A stretch of DNA of 64,000 bases from SIG440 sp045591095 (lineage in GTDB: Bacteria; Bacillota; Clostridia; Monoglobales; Monoglobaceae): contig JAZNSF010000007.1 in assembly GCA_045591095.1 (NCBI GenBank), positions 1 through 64,000 on the forward strand, given 5' to 3'. This document shows, piece by piece, positions 1 through 7,978 of the stretch. How positions within the stretch are numbered: position 1 is the stretch's first letter; every line of letters starts with the position of its first letter. A program made the position numbers and the translations under genes. The notes under the pieces were generated by a model. That model was not told the DNA's origin. It was given only the letters and a program-made list of their open reading frames with translations, and ran no database searches.

Positions 1-20
1 TTTGTTCCTTCTAAAAGCAT
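1..20 (-). CDS. start of a gene running off the left edge
   Basis: On the minus strand an ATG at 18-20 follows a GGGGTG Shine-Dalgarno-like stretch and a TATAAT -10 box at 58-63. Only six codons (MLLEGT) are inside the window, so the product cannot be named. The promoter-RBS-ATG order is the only support. Confidence 0.35.
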
Positions 21-57
21 CTCAACACCCCATTAGTACGCCGTTTTCTATACTTTT

Positions 58-63
58 ATTATA
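58..63 (-). promoter_or_regulatory. -10 box for the left-edge gene
   Basis: Perfect TATAAT on the minus strand, about 40 bases before the ATG at 20. The hexamer 17 bases upstream (TTTAAA) is a weak -35. Confidence 0.4.
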
Positions 64-104
64 CCACATTTTACTTACTTTTTAAAGACTTTTTGCAAAA
101 AAAA

Positions 105-163
105 TGACCACCGACATTTGACTTTGTCAGTGGTCTGAAGCACGCTTTAAAGCGTGCTTTTTT
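105..163. terminator. double-hairpin bidirectional terminator
   Basis: Two adjacent hairpins. The first pairs 106-116 with 125-135 (11 bp, one mismatch) and on the minus strand runs into eight T's, so it ends the ClC gene. The second is the perfect 20-base palindrome at 139-158 followed by six T's on the plus strand. The joint sequence TGTCAGTGGTCTGAA recurs almost exactly at 60789-60803. Confidence 0.75.
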
Positions 164-215
164 GTCTTGCATAAGCTAATTATATATCCAAACAATGTCT
201 CACTTTATACCACAA

Positions 216-1463
216 TTAACCATTGGCAGTATCTGCTGTAAGTTTTGAATATAATATACTCTGACTTTTATAAAGCCCAGAGTTTCCCGACATTATATAG
301 CTTACCGCACACGCAATTGCAAATAACAAAAGGCCCTCCGATCCAAACATCTCAATTGACAGAATGATTGAAGCTATCGGACAATTTACCACACCGCAAA
401 AAACCGCGACCATACCGATTGCAGCCGAAAATCCGCTTTCTATACCTAAAAAGGGGCCCATCATGCATCCAAAAGTTGCACCCACAAAAAACGCAGGAAC
501 AATTTCTCCGCCTTTAAATCCTGCCGCAATCGTAATAGCTGTAAATATAATTTTAATAATAAAATCATAGCTTCTTGCATCGCCCGAAAGTGCTCTCTCG
601 ACTATATTCATCCCTGCACCGTTATAATCGAATGTCCCCGAGATAACAGTCAAAAGCACAACAATCAAAGCTCCGACTATGCCTCGCAAATAGGGATTTT
701 GGAAAAACTTTTTCATAAGCTGCTCGCTCTTTTTGATTGCAAAACAAAACAGAATGCTTATAACAGCACAGCAAATTGCAAGTACAATTACTTTGCCAAT
801 CATCAAAGCTGACACATCCTCGATTACCATAACAGGGACACTTGCCCCATGTACACCAAGCAACATCGAAATATAATAAGCTGCTACCGATGCAAGAATA
901 CACGGAAAAAGCCCCGTAAAGTTAAACGCACCCACGCTCGCCACTTCAAGCGAGAAAACCGCAGCAGTTACGGGAGTTCCAAACAATGCCGAAAACACGC
1001 TGCTCATTCCTGCCATGGTTATTATATGAATGTCATTTTTGTTTAACCGAAAGAGTTTACCCAGATTATAGCCTATCCCACCGCCAATTTGGAGTGCCGC
1101 GCCTTCTCTGCCTGCCGAACCACCAAAAAGCTGAGTTATGACAGTACCTAAGAAAATAAACGGAACCAAAACAATCGGAATCTTTTTATCTTCACGGACG
1201 GATGCTATAACAAGATTGGTGTCCAGTTTTTCTTCGCTTCTAAAAGTACGGTACATCGCAATTATAACAAGTACACCAAGTGGCATAAGATATGTTATGT
1301 AGGTATTCTCCATACGAAACTCGGTCACAAAGTCAAGGCACTTATGAAAAAAAGTCCCCACTACCCCTCCGGCTAGTCCTGTCAGAGTCGCAATAACGAG
1401 CCATTTAAAAAAAGCCCTTAAGTACTCAAAAGATATTTTGTAAATGTCTTTTACTTTATTCAT
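216..1463 (-). CDS. ClC-family chloride channel/antiporter
   Basis: A 415-residue multi-pass membrane protein of the voltage-gated chloride channel (ClC) family, which moves chloride across the cytoplasmic membrane either passively or in exchange for protons. The family signature GSAGREGAALQIGGG is near residue 114. Its glutamate sits where the gating glutamate of ClC proteins lies. A second conserved stretch, GGEIVPAFFVGATFG, lies near residue 316. The length fits short bacterial ClCs without a cytoplasmic CBS domain, and none is seen. GAGG stands just before the ATG at 1463. It lies 21 bases after the Cof phosphatase gene on the same strand, so the two are probably co-transcribed. Whether it is a channel or an antiporter cannot be told from the sequence. 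Confidence 0.88.
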   Translation of the reverse strand: MNKVKDIYKISFEYLRAFFKWLVIATLTGLAGGVVGTFFHKCLDFVTEFRMENTYITYLMPLGVLVIIAMYRTFRSEEKLDTNLVIASVREDKKIPIVLVPFIFLGTVITQLFGGSAGREGAALQIGGGIGYNLGKLFRLNKNDIHIITMAGMSSVFSALFGTPVTAAVFSLEVASVGAFNFTGLFPCILASVAAYYISMLLGVHGASVPVMVIEDVSALMIGKVIVLAICCAVISILFCFAIKKSEQLMKKFFQNPYLRGIVGALIVVLLTVISGTFDYNGAGMNIVERALSGDARSYDFIIKIIFTAITIAAGFKGGEIVPAFFVGATFGCMMGPFLGIESGFSAAIGMVAVFCGVVNCPIASIILSIEMFGSEGLLLFAIACAVSYIMSGNSGLYKSQSILYSKLTADTANG

Positions 1464-1484
1464 TTTTCCTCAACCTCATCTAAT

Positions 1485-2306
1485 CTATAATTTATATTTA
1501 CCGCTTTCCAAATCACAAACAACACTCGCAAGTGCATTTTCTTCATTGCTTACCGTTACAAAATCTGCCGCCTTTAAAGCATCATCGCACGCATTTGAAA
1601 CCGCAATTCCAATCTTTGCTGCCTCAAACATCGAAATGTCATTGTTGTAATCACCGAGTGCTATTGTTTTGTTTATATCTATACCCAATTTTTCGCAAAG
1701 TTTTTTGACCGTTGTACCTTTCGATATATCTTTTGGCAAAACTTCACACAAAGTCTTCGCCGAACGAATAAAATAAAATTCCTCCGAAAGAGGATGGGCC
1801 TCAAGCGTTTCTTTGATTTTAGCAAGTTCTTCATCGCTATCACTGCCAAAAATAATTTTTGCTATGGGGTCTTTTACCTCTTGATAATGACAAACTGTAT
1901 TTTCGACTTTTGTTATTTTTCTGAACCGCTCCATTGTAGTATTTTCTTTAGAAAAATAGGTCTTGTCAAATGTGCAAACCTGTATCCCAACGTCAGGAAA
2001 GTTTTCGTCCACGCATCTTATTATCTCCAAAATATTCTTTGGCATTGTGCTTTTCCAGATATACTCCTTTGCAATATGATCAAAAAGACCCCCACCGTTT
2101 ACGCACCCAATGGGGGCATTTGGCTTGATCATTTTCAATATATCCCCAATATAATACGGCATACGCCCGGTAACAAAGGTAAAAAATCCACCCTCTCGCT
2201 TAAAATATTCTATAGCTTCTATATTCTCTCTGGATACGGTCTTATCATTTTTTAGCAAAGTTCCGTCAAGGTCGGTACAAATCAGCATCCCATCAAATTT
2301 TCCCAT
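1485..2306 (-). CDS. Cof-type HAD-superfamily phosphatase
   Basis: A 273-residue haloacid dehalogenase-type hydrolase of the Cof/IIB subfamily, cytoplasmic and Mg-dependent. Motif I is DLDGTLL (residues 12-18, with the nucleophilic and acid/base aspartates). The cap domain fills the middle. Motif III and IV appear as the lysine of SKGTTVKKL and GDYNNDISMFEAA near residue 220. Substrates in this family are usually sugar phosphates, nucleotides or pyridoxal phosphate, and none can be assigned here. AAGGAG lies 9 bases before the ATG at 2306. It is the first chromosomal gene next to the accessory island, and the repeat site at 2339-2355 lies just upstream of it. Confidence 0.9.
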   Translation of the reverse strand: MGKFDGMLICTDLDGTLLKNDKTVSRENIEAIEYFKREGGFFTFVTGRMPYYIGDILKMIKPNAPIGCVNGGGLFDHIAKEYIWKSTMPKNILEIIRCVDENFPDVGIQVCTFDKTYFSKENTTMERFRKITKVENTVCHYQEVKDPIAKIIFGSDSDEELAKIKETLEAHPLSEEFYFIRSAKTLCEVLPKDISKGTTVKKLCEKLGIDINKTIALGDYNNDISMFEAAKIGIAVSNACDDALKAADFVTVSNEENALASVVCDLESGKYKL

Positions 2307-2338
2307 ATAATTAAACTCCTTTTGACAATCTTTGGTTT

Positions 2339-2475
2339 ATTCGACTCGTATCAAGACAGGCGAACAGTGAATAATAGGACCTACTATTTTCACCCGAACA
2401 TTTTTCATTAGAACCCGCAGGAATGTTAGATTTTCCTGCCCGATATGTAAATATTAAATTCGGCAAACTATTATA
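2339..2475. repeat. structured island repeat, copy A
   Basis: It shares long blocks with 3833-3990: the start ATTCGACTCGTRTCAAG, then GAACAGTGAATAATAGGACC, then TAGAACCCGC, and the end TCGGCAAACTATT. Inside, GCAGGAA at about 2418 pairs with TTCCTGC at about 2433. In copy B the same stem reads GCGAGAA/TTCTCGC, so two base pairs have changed in a compensatory way. Copy A stops at the stop codon of the KilA-N gene and lacks the right-hand inverted repeat of copy B. Confidence 0.7.
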
Positions 2476-3294
2476 TTATTCTTTTAATAATTTTAATGTG
2501 TTTTGATTTTCAAGAACTCTTAACTGCGATTTTGCCATAGCATTGAGTTGAATAAGTCTTTCTCTTTGAGGCACGCCTTGTTCTATAAGTATTGCATTGA
2601 AACTTTCCATGTTGGCAATCACTAAAAGTTGCTCTATTGTAGCATAATCTCTTATGTTACCCTTTTTTTTAGGATTTTCTGCTCTCCACTCTTTTGCCGT
2701 CTTTCCAAACAATGCCATATTCAAAACATCAGCCTCGCTTGCATAAACAAAAGCAAGTTGTTTTTCGCTCAAATTAGGAACTATGTTTTCTTTTATAGCA
2801 TCTGTATGTATGCGATAATTAACTTTTGCAAGTTCTCTTTTCGCACTCCATTCAAGTTCTTTCTGTTCATTAACTTTTAATCTTTGAAATTCAGTTATAA
2901 GATAAAGCTTAAACTCAGGGCTTAACCAACTTGCAAATTCAAACGCAATATCTCTGTGCGCAAATGTTCCGCCATTATTTCCTGATTTTGATATGATGCC
3001 TATTGCATTTGTTGTTTCAATCCATTTTTGCGGTGATAAATAGAAACTATTTTTTCCTGCTTGATTTTCAAAGGTCGTAAATTCGAGACCTTTGAAATCG
3101 GGATTATTTAGTTTTTCCCATAAGCCCAAATATGAAATAACATCCTTGTTTCTCATCCAAGTCTGAATTGGAACCTTTGGCTCTTTTGGATTTGCATATC
3201 TGGCAATGTCAGTTAAAGAAATATAGTCAGCTTTATTTATCTTTTTATATTTAATATCAATGCCATTTACTTCTATTTGGTTATTTTTTGCCAT
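2476..3294 (-). CDS. KilA-N domain protein
   Basis: A 272-residue protein whose first 120 residues match the KilA-N/APSES-like DNA-binding fold seen in phage and accessory genes. Characteristic stretches are DYISLTDIARYANP, then IQTWMRNKDVISYLGLWE, then GTFAHRDIAFEFASWLSPEFKLYLITEF. The C-terminal half is helical, with charged stretches (EKQLAFVYASEADVLNMALFGKTAKEWR) typical of standalone bacterial KilA-N proteins. Its role is probably DNA binding, but the target is unknown. AGAAAGGA precedes the ATG at 3294. No phage structural gene or integrase is next to it. It sits in the AT-rich island between repeat copy A and a small membrane protein, which suggests acquisition as a single cargo gene. 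Confidence 0.85.
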   Translation of the reverse strand: MAKNNQIEVNGIDIKYKKINKADYISLTDIARYANPKEPKVPIQTWMRNKDVISYLGLWEKLNNPDFKGLEFTTFENQAGKNSFYLSPQKWIETTNAIGIISKSGNNGGTFAHRDIAFEFASWLSPEFKLYLITEFQRLKVNEQKELEWSAKRELAKVNYRIHTDAIKENIVPNLSEKQLAFVYASEADVLNMALFGKTAKEWRAENPKKKGNIRDYATIEQLLVIANMESFNAILIEQGVPQRERLIQLNAMAKSQLRVLENQNTLKLLKE

Positions 3295-3354
3295 ATCGCA
3301 TTATCCTTTCTGTTTATACATCCCTTGATAATATTTATATCATTGTATTAAAAA

Positions 3355-3801
3355 CTACTTGCTAAAAATGTAATCCCATATAGCTTTATTTTTTCCAAGC
3401 CTATATCCTTTATCTCCCGAACTTCCTTTGCTATTTAGATACTTGCAAACAAATCCCATTGCTTCTGCTGAAAAGATATGTTCAGTTTTTCCGTCTTTAT
3501 ACAAAACATCAATTTCAAATTTAGGATCCCATTGAACAGATATTGCATGAGATGGATACCTGTTGTTTTTTATTTCGTTAGTTTCACTCAATATATTATA
3601 AATCTTTTTAATTTCACTAGCATCATCAATCGTTCTTGTTTCCTTTTTTGATTCGTCGCATGGATAAACTGTAACAACAATACTTTTTATATCTGTTATG
3701 CCTTTTGATAGCATATTGCCTGAATAGTTATACCAATACACAAATGACAATAGCAAAAGCAAAAACACAGATATCAAACATAATAACATTCGTTTTTTCA
3801 T
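3355..3801 (-). CDS. small membrane-anchored orphan protein
   Basis: A 148-residue protein that I do not recognise. It starts MKKRMLLCLISVFLLLLL, a single hydrophobic N-terminal anchor or signal sequence, and continues as a mostly extracytoplasmic domain with the pattern IVVTVYPCDESKKETRTIDD and later VQWDPKFEIDVLYKDGKTEHIF, suggesting a small beta-rich domain. The frame is open for 33 further codons upstream, but those codons run through the repeat element. The ATG at 3801 has AAAGGAG 8 bases ahead, so it is chosen. No lipobox is evident. Confidence 0.7.
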   Translation of the reverse strand: MKKRMLLCLISVFLLLLLSFVYWYNYSGNMLSKGITDIKSIVVTVYPCDESKKETRTIDDASEIKKIYNILSETNEIKNNRYPSHAISVQWDPKFEIDVLYKDGKTEHIFSAEAMGFVCKYLNSKGSSGDKGYRLGKNKAIWDYIFSK

Positions 3802-3832
3802 TACAATTTCTCCTTTCGCAGAATTCAACACA

Positions 3833-4027
3833 ATTCGACTCGTGTCAAGTCGGGAGAACAGTGAATAATAGGACCTACTATTTTTTCCTGATTTTTTCAC
3901 TGGATTTTTCCTTAACCACTTTTCTTTAGAACCCGCGAGAATACTGGATTTTCTCGCATCCGATAGTATATGTAAATATTATAAATCGGCAAACTATTCT
4001 TTTAAATTGCACAAACTTGACACGAGT
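3833..4027. repeat. structured island repeat, copy B, with terminal inverted repeats
   Basis: The 13-base sequence ACTCGTGTCAAGT at 3838-3850 is repeated perfectly inverted at 4015-4027, giving a 190-bp element. Internal stems are GCGAGAA/TTCTCGC near 3935-3958 and AATAATAGG/CCTACTATT near 3863-3882. It aligns with 2339-2475. It lies 15 bases past the stop codon of the 4043-4600 gene and about 30 bases before the start of the 3355-3801 gene (both minus strand). Confidence 0.75.
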
Positions 4028-4042
4028 AAAATGTAAATCATA

Positions 4043-4600
4043 TTACTTATTAAAAAGCCCTGAAAATACATTTTTTATTTTAGTAATTAAAGAAAATTTC
4101 TTGTTGTTATTTGGGGTACTAACAACATATGTATTTTCTTCATCTAAAGCCCAAGGAACGTGTGCAAATATCTCAACTTGTAAATGCGGTGCTGGAAATC
4201 CATCAGGCAACAAAGCTATTTCATCATGTATTGTCACATAAAAATTTTCATCTATTTTTTCCCATTTATCTTGTATGTACTCTTGATCACTTGAAGAAGA
4301 TTGTTTGTTTTCGATTATTTCCCCTTTGATATGATAAAAACCCATATAATCTATACAATGATCTTGTTCGTATGCATTACTAGAAACATCTAATGGTATA
4401 ATTTCTGTAATGAAATTCAGATTATCAATACCGATTCCAGAGAAAAAATCTTTAATTTTATTATTGCACTCTTTAGTATACTGTCTATAATTTACACATC
4501 CAGAACAGGAACAATCGTTCATTCTATCCACTTGTGTATAATAATTTCTAGTAGCTTCAACATCAATATCCACTACTATCTGATTAATTTCAAAAATCAA
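4043..4600 (-). CDS. orphan protein with CSCSGC motif
   Basis: A 185-residue cytoplasmic protein without a named function. A cysteine cluster CSCSGCVNYRQYTKEC lies near residues 29-44 and could bind a metal. The segments VDIDVEATRNYY and FFSGIGIDNLNFITEII around it recall a family of small conserved hypothetical proteins in Firmicutes accessory regions, but I cannot name it. The TTG at 4600 is chosen because GAGGTG lies 6 bases before it. A longer reading from 4645 starts inside the TTGACA of the junction repeat. It is followed by the unknown gene at 4670-5419 upstream on the same strand, with junction site C (4625-4646) between them. Confidence 0.65.
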   Translation of the reverse strand: MIFEINQIVVDIDVEATRNYYTQVDRMNDCSCSGCVNYRQYTKECNNKIKDFFSGIGIDNLNFITEIIPLDVSSNAYEQDHCIDYMGFYHIKGEIIENKQSSSSDQEYIQDKWEKIDENFYVTIHDEIALLPDGFPAPHLQVEIFAHVPWALDEENTYVVSTPNNNKKFSLITKIKNVFSGLFNK

Positions 4601-4624
4601 TATTAACACCTCATTTCTTTCATC

Positions 4625-4646
4625 ATTCGACAAAGTTCGTGTCAAG
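4625..4646. repeat. junction site C
   Basis: The sequence ATTCGAC-9-GTGTCAAG separates the two orphan genes at 4043-4600 and 4670-5419. It matches sites A, B and D, but with a longer centre. Confidence 0.5.
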
Positions 4647-4669
4647 GCAAAAAAATATTTTAAAATTTA

Positions 4670-5419
4670 TTACATATCTACGCTGTTGGGCTCAATTAAA
4701 TTAAAACTTGCAATTTTTCCAGTAAACGCACAACGAACTTCGTAATATTCATTTGTAATAGTCCTTACACAAATTTTAAAATTCCCCAATTTTAATCTTC
4801 TTAAAGAAATTATCTGAAAGTCTGATGTTTTCATATTAATAGCACGAGAAAAGTTTTTATAAAAACGACCCAGCGATAAGTAATAAATTTTCTTGTTTTT
4901 GCCTGCTTGTGTATCATATTTTCGACAAAATATACTTACAAAAATCTTTTTCAAAACATCATATGCAAAATTAGTAATTACACCCTGTGTCAATGGGTGT
5001 TCGACAATTTTTACAAGAAAAGAGTAAAAGCCACTTGCTCCACACTCAAATCTATTACAAGCATAAATTGTACAGCTATTCCAATCGGGGTATTGAGGAC
5101 TGTCTGCATTTCCTGGATCGAATTCTTCAACAACTATAAAACTAGATTTAATTGCTTCGATCCTAGTTTGCATTTTCATCGTTGGAATTTGTTTTATTTT
5201 CAATACAACATCTTGGGAATCGTTAGAAAATAAGTAAATATCCCAGAAACATAAATTTTTCCCTGCTATAATGCTGGAACGAAAAAGATCAAACAATTCA
5301 AAGTGCGTTTCTATTTGTTCAATACTCCATCCAGTCTCAACTTCTTGTGAATAAACAAATTCTGTATTATCAGTCTCTCTATCTTCATTAAAAACAGAAA
5401 ACAATATTTTCACATACAT
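4670..5419 (-). CDS. orphan protein of unknown function
   Basis: A 249-residue protein that I do not recognise. The N-terminal half is acidic with few charges near FDLFRSSIIAGKNLCFWDIYLF. The middle has DWNSCTIYACNRFECGASGFYSFLVKI, with four cysteines, and a possible amphipathic or hydrophobic helix (TNFAYDVLKKIFVSIFC). The C-terminal 80 residues are basic. The ATG at 5419 or the GTG two codons later could start it, with GGTGGG just ahead. It has its own good promoter (TTGACA-17-AATAAT at 5448-5476), whose -35 lies in junction site D. Its codon use and AT content resemble the neighbouring island genes rather than glnA. Confidence 0.6.
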   Translation of the reverse strand: MYVKILFSVFNEDRETDNTEFVYSQEVETGWSIEQIETHFELFDLFRSSIIAGKNLCFWDIYLFSNDSQDVVLKIKQIPTMKMQTRIEAIKSSFIVVEEFDPGNADSPQYPDWNSCTIYACNRFECGASGFYSFLVKIVEHPLTQGVITNFAYDVLKKIFVSIFCRKYDTQAGKNKKIYYLSLGRFYKNFSRAINMKTSDFQIISLRRLKLGNFKICVRTITNEYYEVRCAFTGKIASFNLIEPNSVDM

Positions 5420-5447
5420 CCCACCATTCTTGTGTTGATTTTTTTAC

Positions 5448-5476
5448 ATTATTCAACTTAATTCGACTTTTGTCAA
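5448..5476 (-). promoter_or_regulatory. promoter for 4670-5419, overlapping junction site D
   Basis: On the minus strand TTGACA (5471-5476), 17 bases, AATAAT (5448-5453). The -35 is part of the repeated ATTCGACTTTTGTCAAG sequence at 5461-5477, so the repeat may have carried or created the promoter. Confidence 0.6.
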
Positions 5477-5560
5477 GTCAGGCCAAAAAGTATCATAAAA
5501 TTTACTTTTTTAGTATATCACAAGGCCAACTGTTTTGCAATACTACAAAAGGTATCTAAC

Positions 5561-5587
5561 AAAAAAACGGCAACCTTTCAGTTGCCG
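5561..5587 (-). terminator. terminator of glnA
   Basis: On the minus strand a 7-bp stem CGGCAAC/GTTGCCG with a 6-base loop is followed by seven T's, starting 10 bases past the glnA stop codon. Confidence 0.85.
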
Positions 5588-5596
5588 CAAATTTTA

Positions 5597-7021
5597 TTAT
5601 AAATTATAATATTTTTCAAATTCTGCAGGATGAGGGATTGTCGAGAGCTCGCGAACCTCTTCACGTTTGGTTCTGATGAAGTTTGCGATAAGTTCTTCGG
5701 GGAATACTCCGCCTGCTGTAAGGTAATCGTGGTCAACCTCCAAAGCCTCAAGAGCTTCATCAAGAGAAGTTGGCAGATGCTTAAGCTTAGCCTTTTCCTC
5801 TTCGGGAAGATGAAACAGATTGACATCATAAGGTCCCCAGCCGTTTGCATGAGGGTCAATCTTGTTCTTTATACCGTCAATACCTGCCATAAGGATTGCC
5901 GCATAACAGAAATACGGATTGCAGGTAGCATCGGGGTTACGAAGCTCGAATCTTCTGAGTTCGGGGGCTTTAGCATATGCAGGGATACGAATAACCGCAC
6001 TGCGGTTTGATGTTGCATAGCCAACCGTAACAGGCGCTTCAAATCCGGGAACAAGTCTTTTGAAAGAATTTGTACTGGGGTTTGTAAGAGCACAAAGTGA
6101 TGCAACATGCTTTAAAAGTCCACCCATAAAATAATGAGCTTCCTGACTTAAGTTTGAGTAGCCGTTATCATCCGAGAACACCGGCTGGCCATCTTTAAGG
6201 AGAAGCATATGAACATGCATACCGTTTCCTGCTTCGCCCATAATCGGCTTTGGCATAAAGGTTGCTGACATGCCGTACTTTCTTGCAGTATTGTGGATAA
6301 TATACTTAATCATCATTGTTGCATCTGCCATTTTTGACATCTGACCAAGCTCGGGTTCGATTTCAAACTGACCACCCGCACCAACTTCGGGATGGTGATA
6401 GTTAAGCGCAATCCCTGCATCGTCAATAAGCATACACATCTCGCTTCTAGCTTCGTAAGAAACGTCAAAAGGTTTTGCGATGTGGTAGTTTTTCTGTTTT
6501 GCAACAACGTTTCCAAGGCCTTCGCATCCACTGTTCCAATGAGCCTGACTTGCATCAACAGAAAAACCTATAGTATCAGGCTTAACTTCCCAGCCAACAC
6601 TGTCAAAGAGATAAAACTCAAACTCAGGAAGGATAAGCATTGTGTCTGCAATACCGCTGTCTTTGAGATATTTTTCAGCCGCAAGAACGATATTTCTCGG
6701 ATACTGAGCAAGCGGTCTGTTTTCGGGATTGTCAATAATCATTGCGTTACCTGTCATTGACAATGTAGGAATTTCGCAAAACGGATCAATAACAGCAGTA
6801 TCAGGGTCAGGAATGAATACCATATCACTCTTTTCAACAACGGCATAACCATAGTTTGAAGCATCGAAGCCTATGCCGTTCTTCATGGTTTTTTCCGAAA
6901 AATTCTTTGCCGGAATTGTCACATGACGAAACTGACCGTTGATATCAACCATCTTGAAATCAACCATTTTAATGTCGTTTTCCTTAATCAGTTTAAGGAT
7001 GTCGTTTACTGTTTTTTTCAT
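5597..7021 (-). CDS. glnA: glutamine synthetase, type I
   Basis: A 474-residue type I glutamine synthetase making glutamine from glutamate, ammonia and ATP in the cytoplasm. Conserved elements are FDASNYGYAVVEKSDM (residues 52-67), LPEFEFYLFD near 150, YHHPEVGAGGQFEIEP near 228, GNGMHVHMLL near 281, NPSTNSFKRLVPGFEAP near 334 and RFELRNPDATCNPY near 378. The substrate glutamate loop is intact. The usual adenylylation tyrosine region is not evident, and the length fits the GSI-alpha type regulated by feedback. GAGAAAGAAAAATG supports the start at 7021. It is monocistronic, ending in a strong terminator. Confidence 0.96.
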   Translation of the reverse strand: MKKTVNDILKLIKENDIKMVDFKMVDINGQFRHVTIPAKNFSEKTMKNGIGFDASNYGYAVVEKSDMVFIPDPDTAVIDPFCEIPTLSMTGNAMIIDNPENRPLAQYPRNIVLAAEKYLKDSGIADTMLILPEFEFYLFDSVGWEVKPDTIGFSVDASQAHWNSGCEGLGNVVAKQKNYHIAKPFDVSYEARSEMCMLIDDAGIALNYHHPEVGAGGQFEIEPELGQMSKMADATMMIKYIIHNTARKYGMSATFMPKPIMGEAGNGMHVHMLLLKDGQPVFSDDNGYSNLSQEAHYFMGGLLKHVASLCALTNPSTNSFKRLVPGFEAPVTVGYATSNRSAVIRIPAYAKAPELRRFELRNPDATCNPYFCYAAILMAGIDGIKNKIDPHANGWGPYDVNLFHLPEEEKAKLKHLPTSLDEALEALEVDHDYLTAGGVFPEELIANFIRTKREEVRELSTIPHPAEFEKYYNL

Positions 7022-7085
7022 TTTTCTTTCTCCTCTTTGTATACAAAAATATTTATTTAACGTATTTATTTTAATCTTTATTTCC

Positions 7086-7334
7086 TTATTTCTTCACATC
7101 TTTATATTTGGATTCGTTCTCCTCTGCACCGCAATATTTGCAAACATAACGTATATCATAATGCAGCCTTTCACCTGGTGCAAAATGGTCAAGTGCCGGC
7201 TCTAATCCGCCTCTTGGATCATGCTTAAATAGCCTTTCCAAAATTCTAATTTCATCCCTTTGAATGATTGTTTTTTCCTTTATTTTCATGGCAAACCACT
7301 TTTTGCAATGGTTACATTTTCTGATTATATTCAT
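7086..7334 (-). CDS. small zinc-ribbon-like protein
   Basis: An 82-residue protein with two CxxC pairs, CNHC at residues 7-10 and CKYCG near 66, which could form one zinc ribbon. The middle is a charged helix. No function is recognised. AGGAGGTC lies 6 bases before the ATG at 7334, which supports translation. It sits 32 bases downstream of the 7367-7816 gene on the same strand, so the two may form an operon. Confidence 0.65.
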   Translation of the reverse strand: MNIIRKCNHCKKWFAMKIKEKTIIQRDEIRILERLFKHDPRGGLEPALDHFAPGERLHYDIRYVCKYCGAEENESKYKDVKK

Positions 7335-7366
7335 TTCAAGACCTCCTTACGTCAGAATTGAATGTC

Positions 7367-7816
7367 TTAATCTTTTTCGCTCCATATTCTATCTTCCATT
7401 TGGTATTCATCTTGAAGCGCCACTCCGTTATAAACTTCCTTGCCGTCTGCCGAAACAAAAAAGTCGCCGATATACGACATATGACTGTTATTCACAAGCC
7501 ATGACGCACGCACTACATAGTACTGCTTTTTGTCCTTTTCTACCGCGCTCGTTGTGCCAAACGAAAATATAAATCCCGTTTCCTTGTCCTTTTCACCCAA
7601 AATACTATAGCATAACGCTTCTGCTTCACTTGCAGTTATGCCGTTAATGCTCTCAAGAGGTATTTGAATGATTTCGCCATCGTTAGTTTCCTCTGAGATT
7701 TCATTATTCTCTAAAGAAGTCACATCTTTTTTGACAAACGTCTTTTGATACAAACCTCCACCGATTGATAAGGTCAGCGCTAAAATCAAAATTACATAAA
7801 ACCACTTTTTCCTCAT
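7367..7816 (-). CDS. membrane-anchored protein of unknown function
   Basis: A 149-residue protein with an N-terminal hydrophobic segment (WFYVILILALTLSIGGGLY, residues 5-23) that looks like an uncleaved signal anchor. A flexible acidic linker follows and then a small extracytoplasmic domain with ASEAEALCYSILG and QYYVVRASWLV, in the style of PepSY-like or small mixed alpha/beta domains. GAGGAAAG lies 6 bases before the ATG. The function is unknown. Confidence 0.65.
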   Translation of the reverse strand: MRKKWFYVILILALTLSIGGGLYQKTFVKKDVTSLENNEISEETNDGEIIQIPLESINGITASEAEALCYSILGEKDKETGFIFSFGTTSAVEKDKKQYYVVRASWLVNNSHMSYIGDFFVSADGKEVYNGVALQDEYQMEDRIWSEKD

Positions 7817-7978
7817 CTATCTTTCCTCTTTTAAAGCTTTGCCGTTTCTTATAAAATCAACACTAACTATCGCAAGTATTTTTTTAGATTATTCTAACAT
7901 ATAATCCCTTACTTTTCAACAATTTTTTCTGTTTTCATCATCACTTATGCTATCAATTTATAATTTTACATTCCCGAT

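Noticed and set aside
2339..4027. CRISPR array
   Set aside because: Only two long copies, with a gene between them and no regular spacers. No cas genes.
2339..5477. Integron attC sites
   Set aside because: The repeated sites lack the GTTRRRY/RYYYAAC core boxes, and no integrase is in the window.
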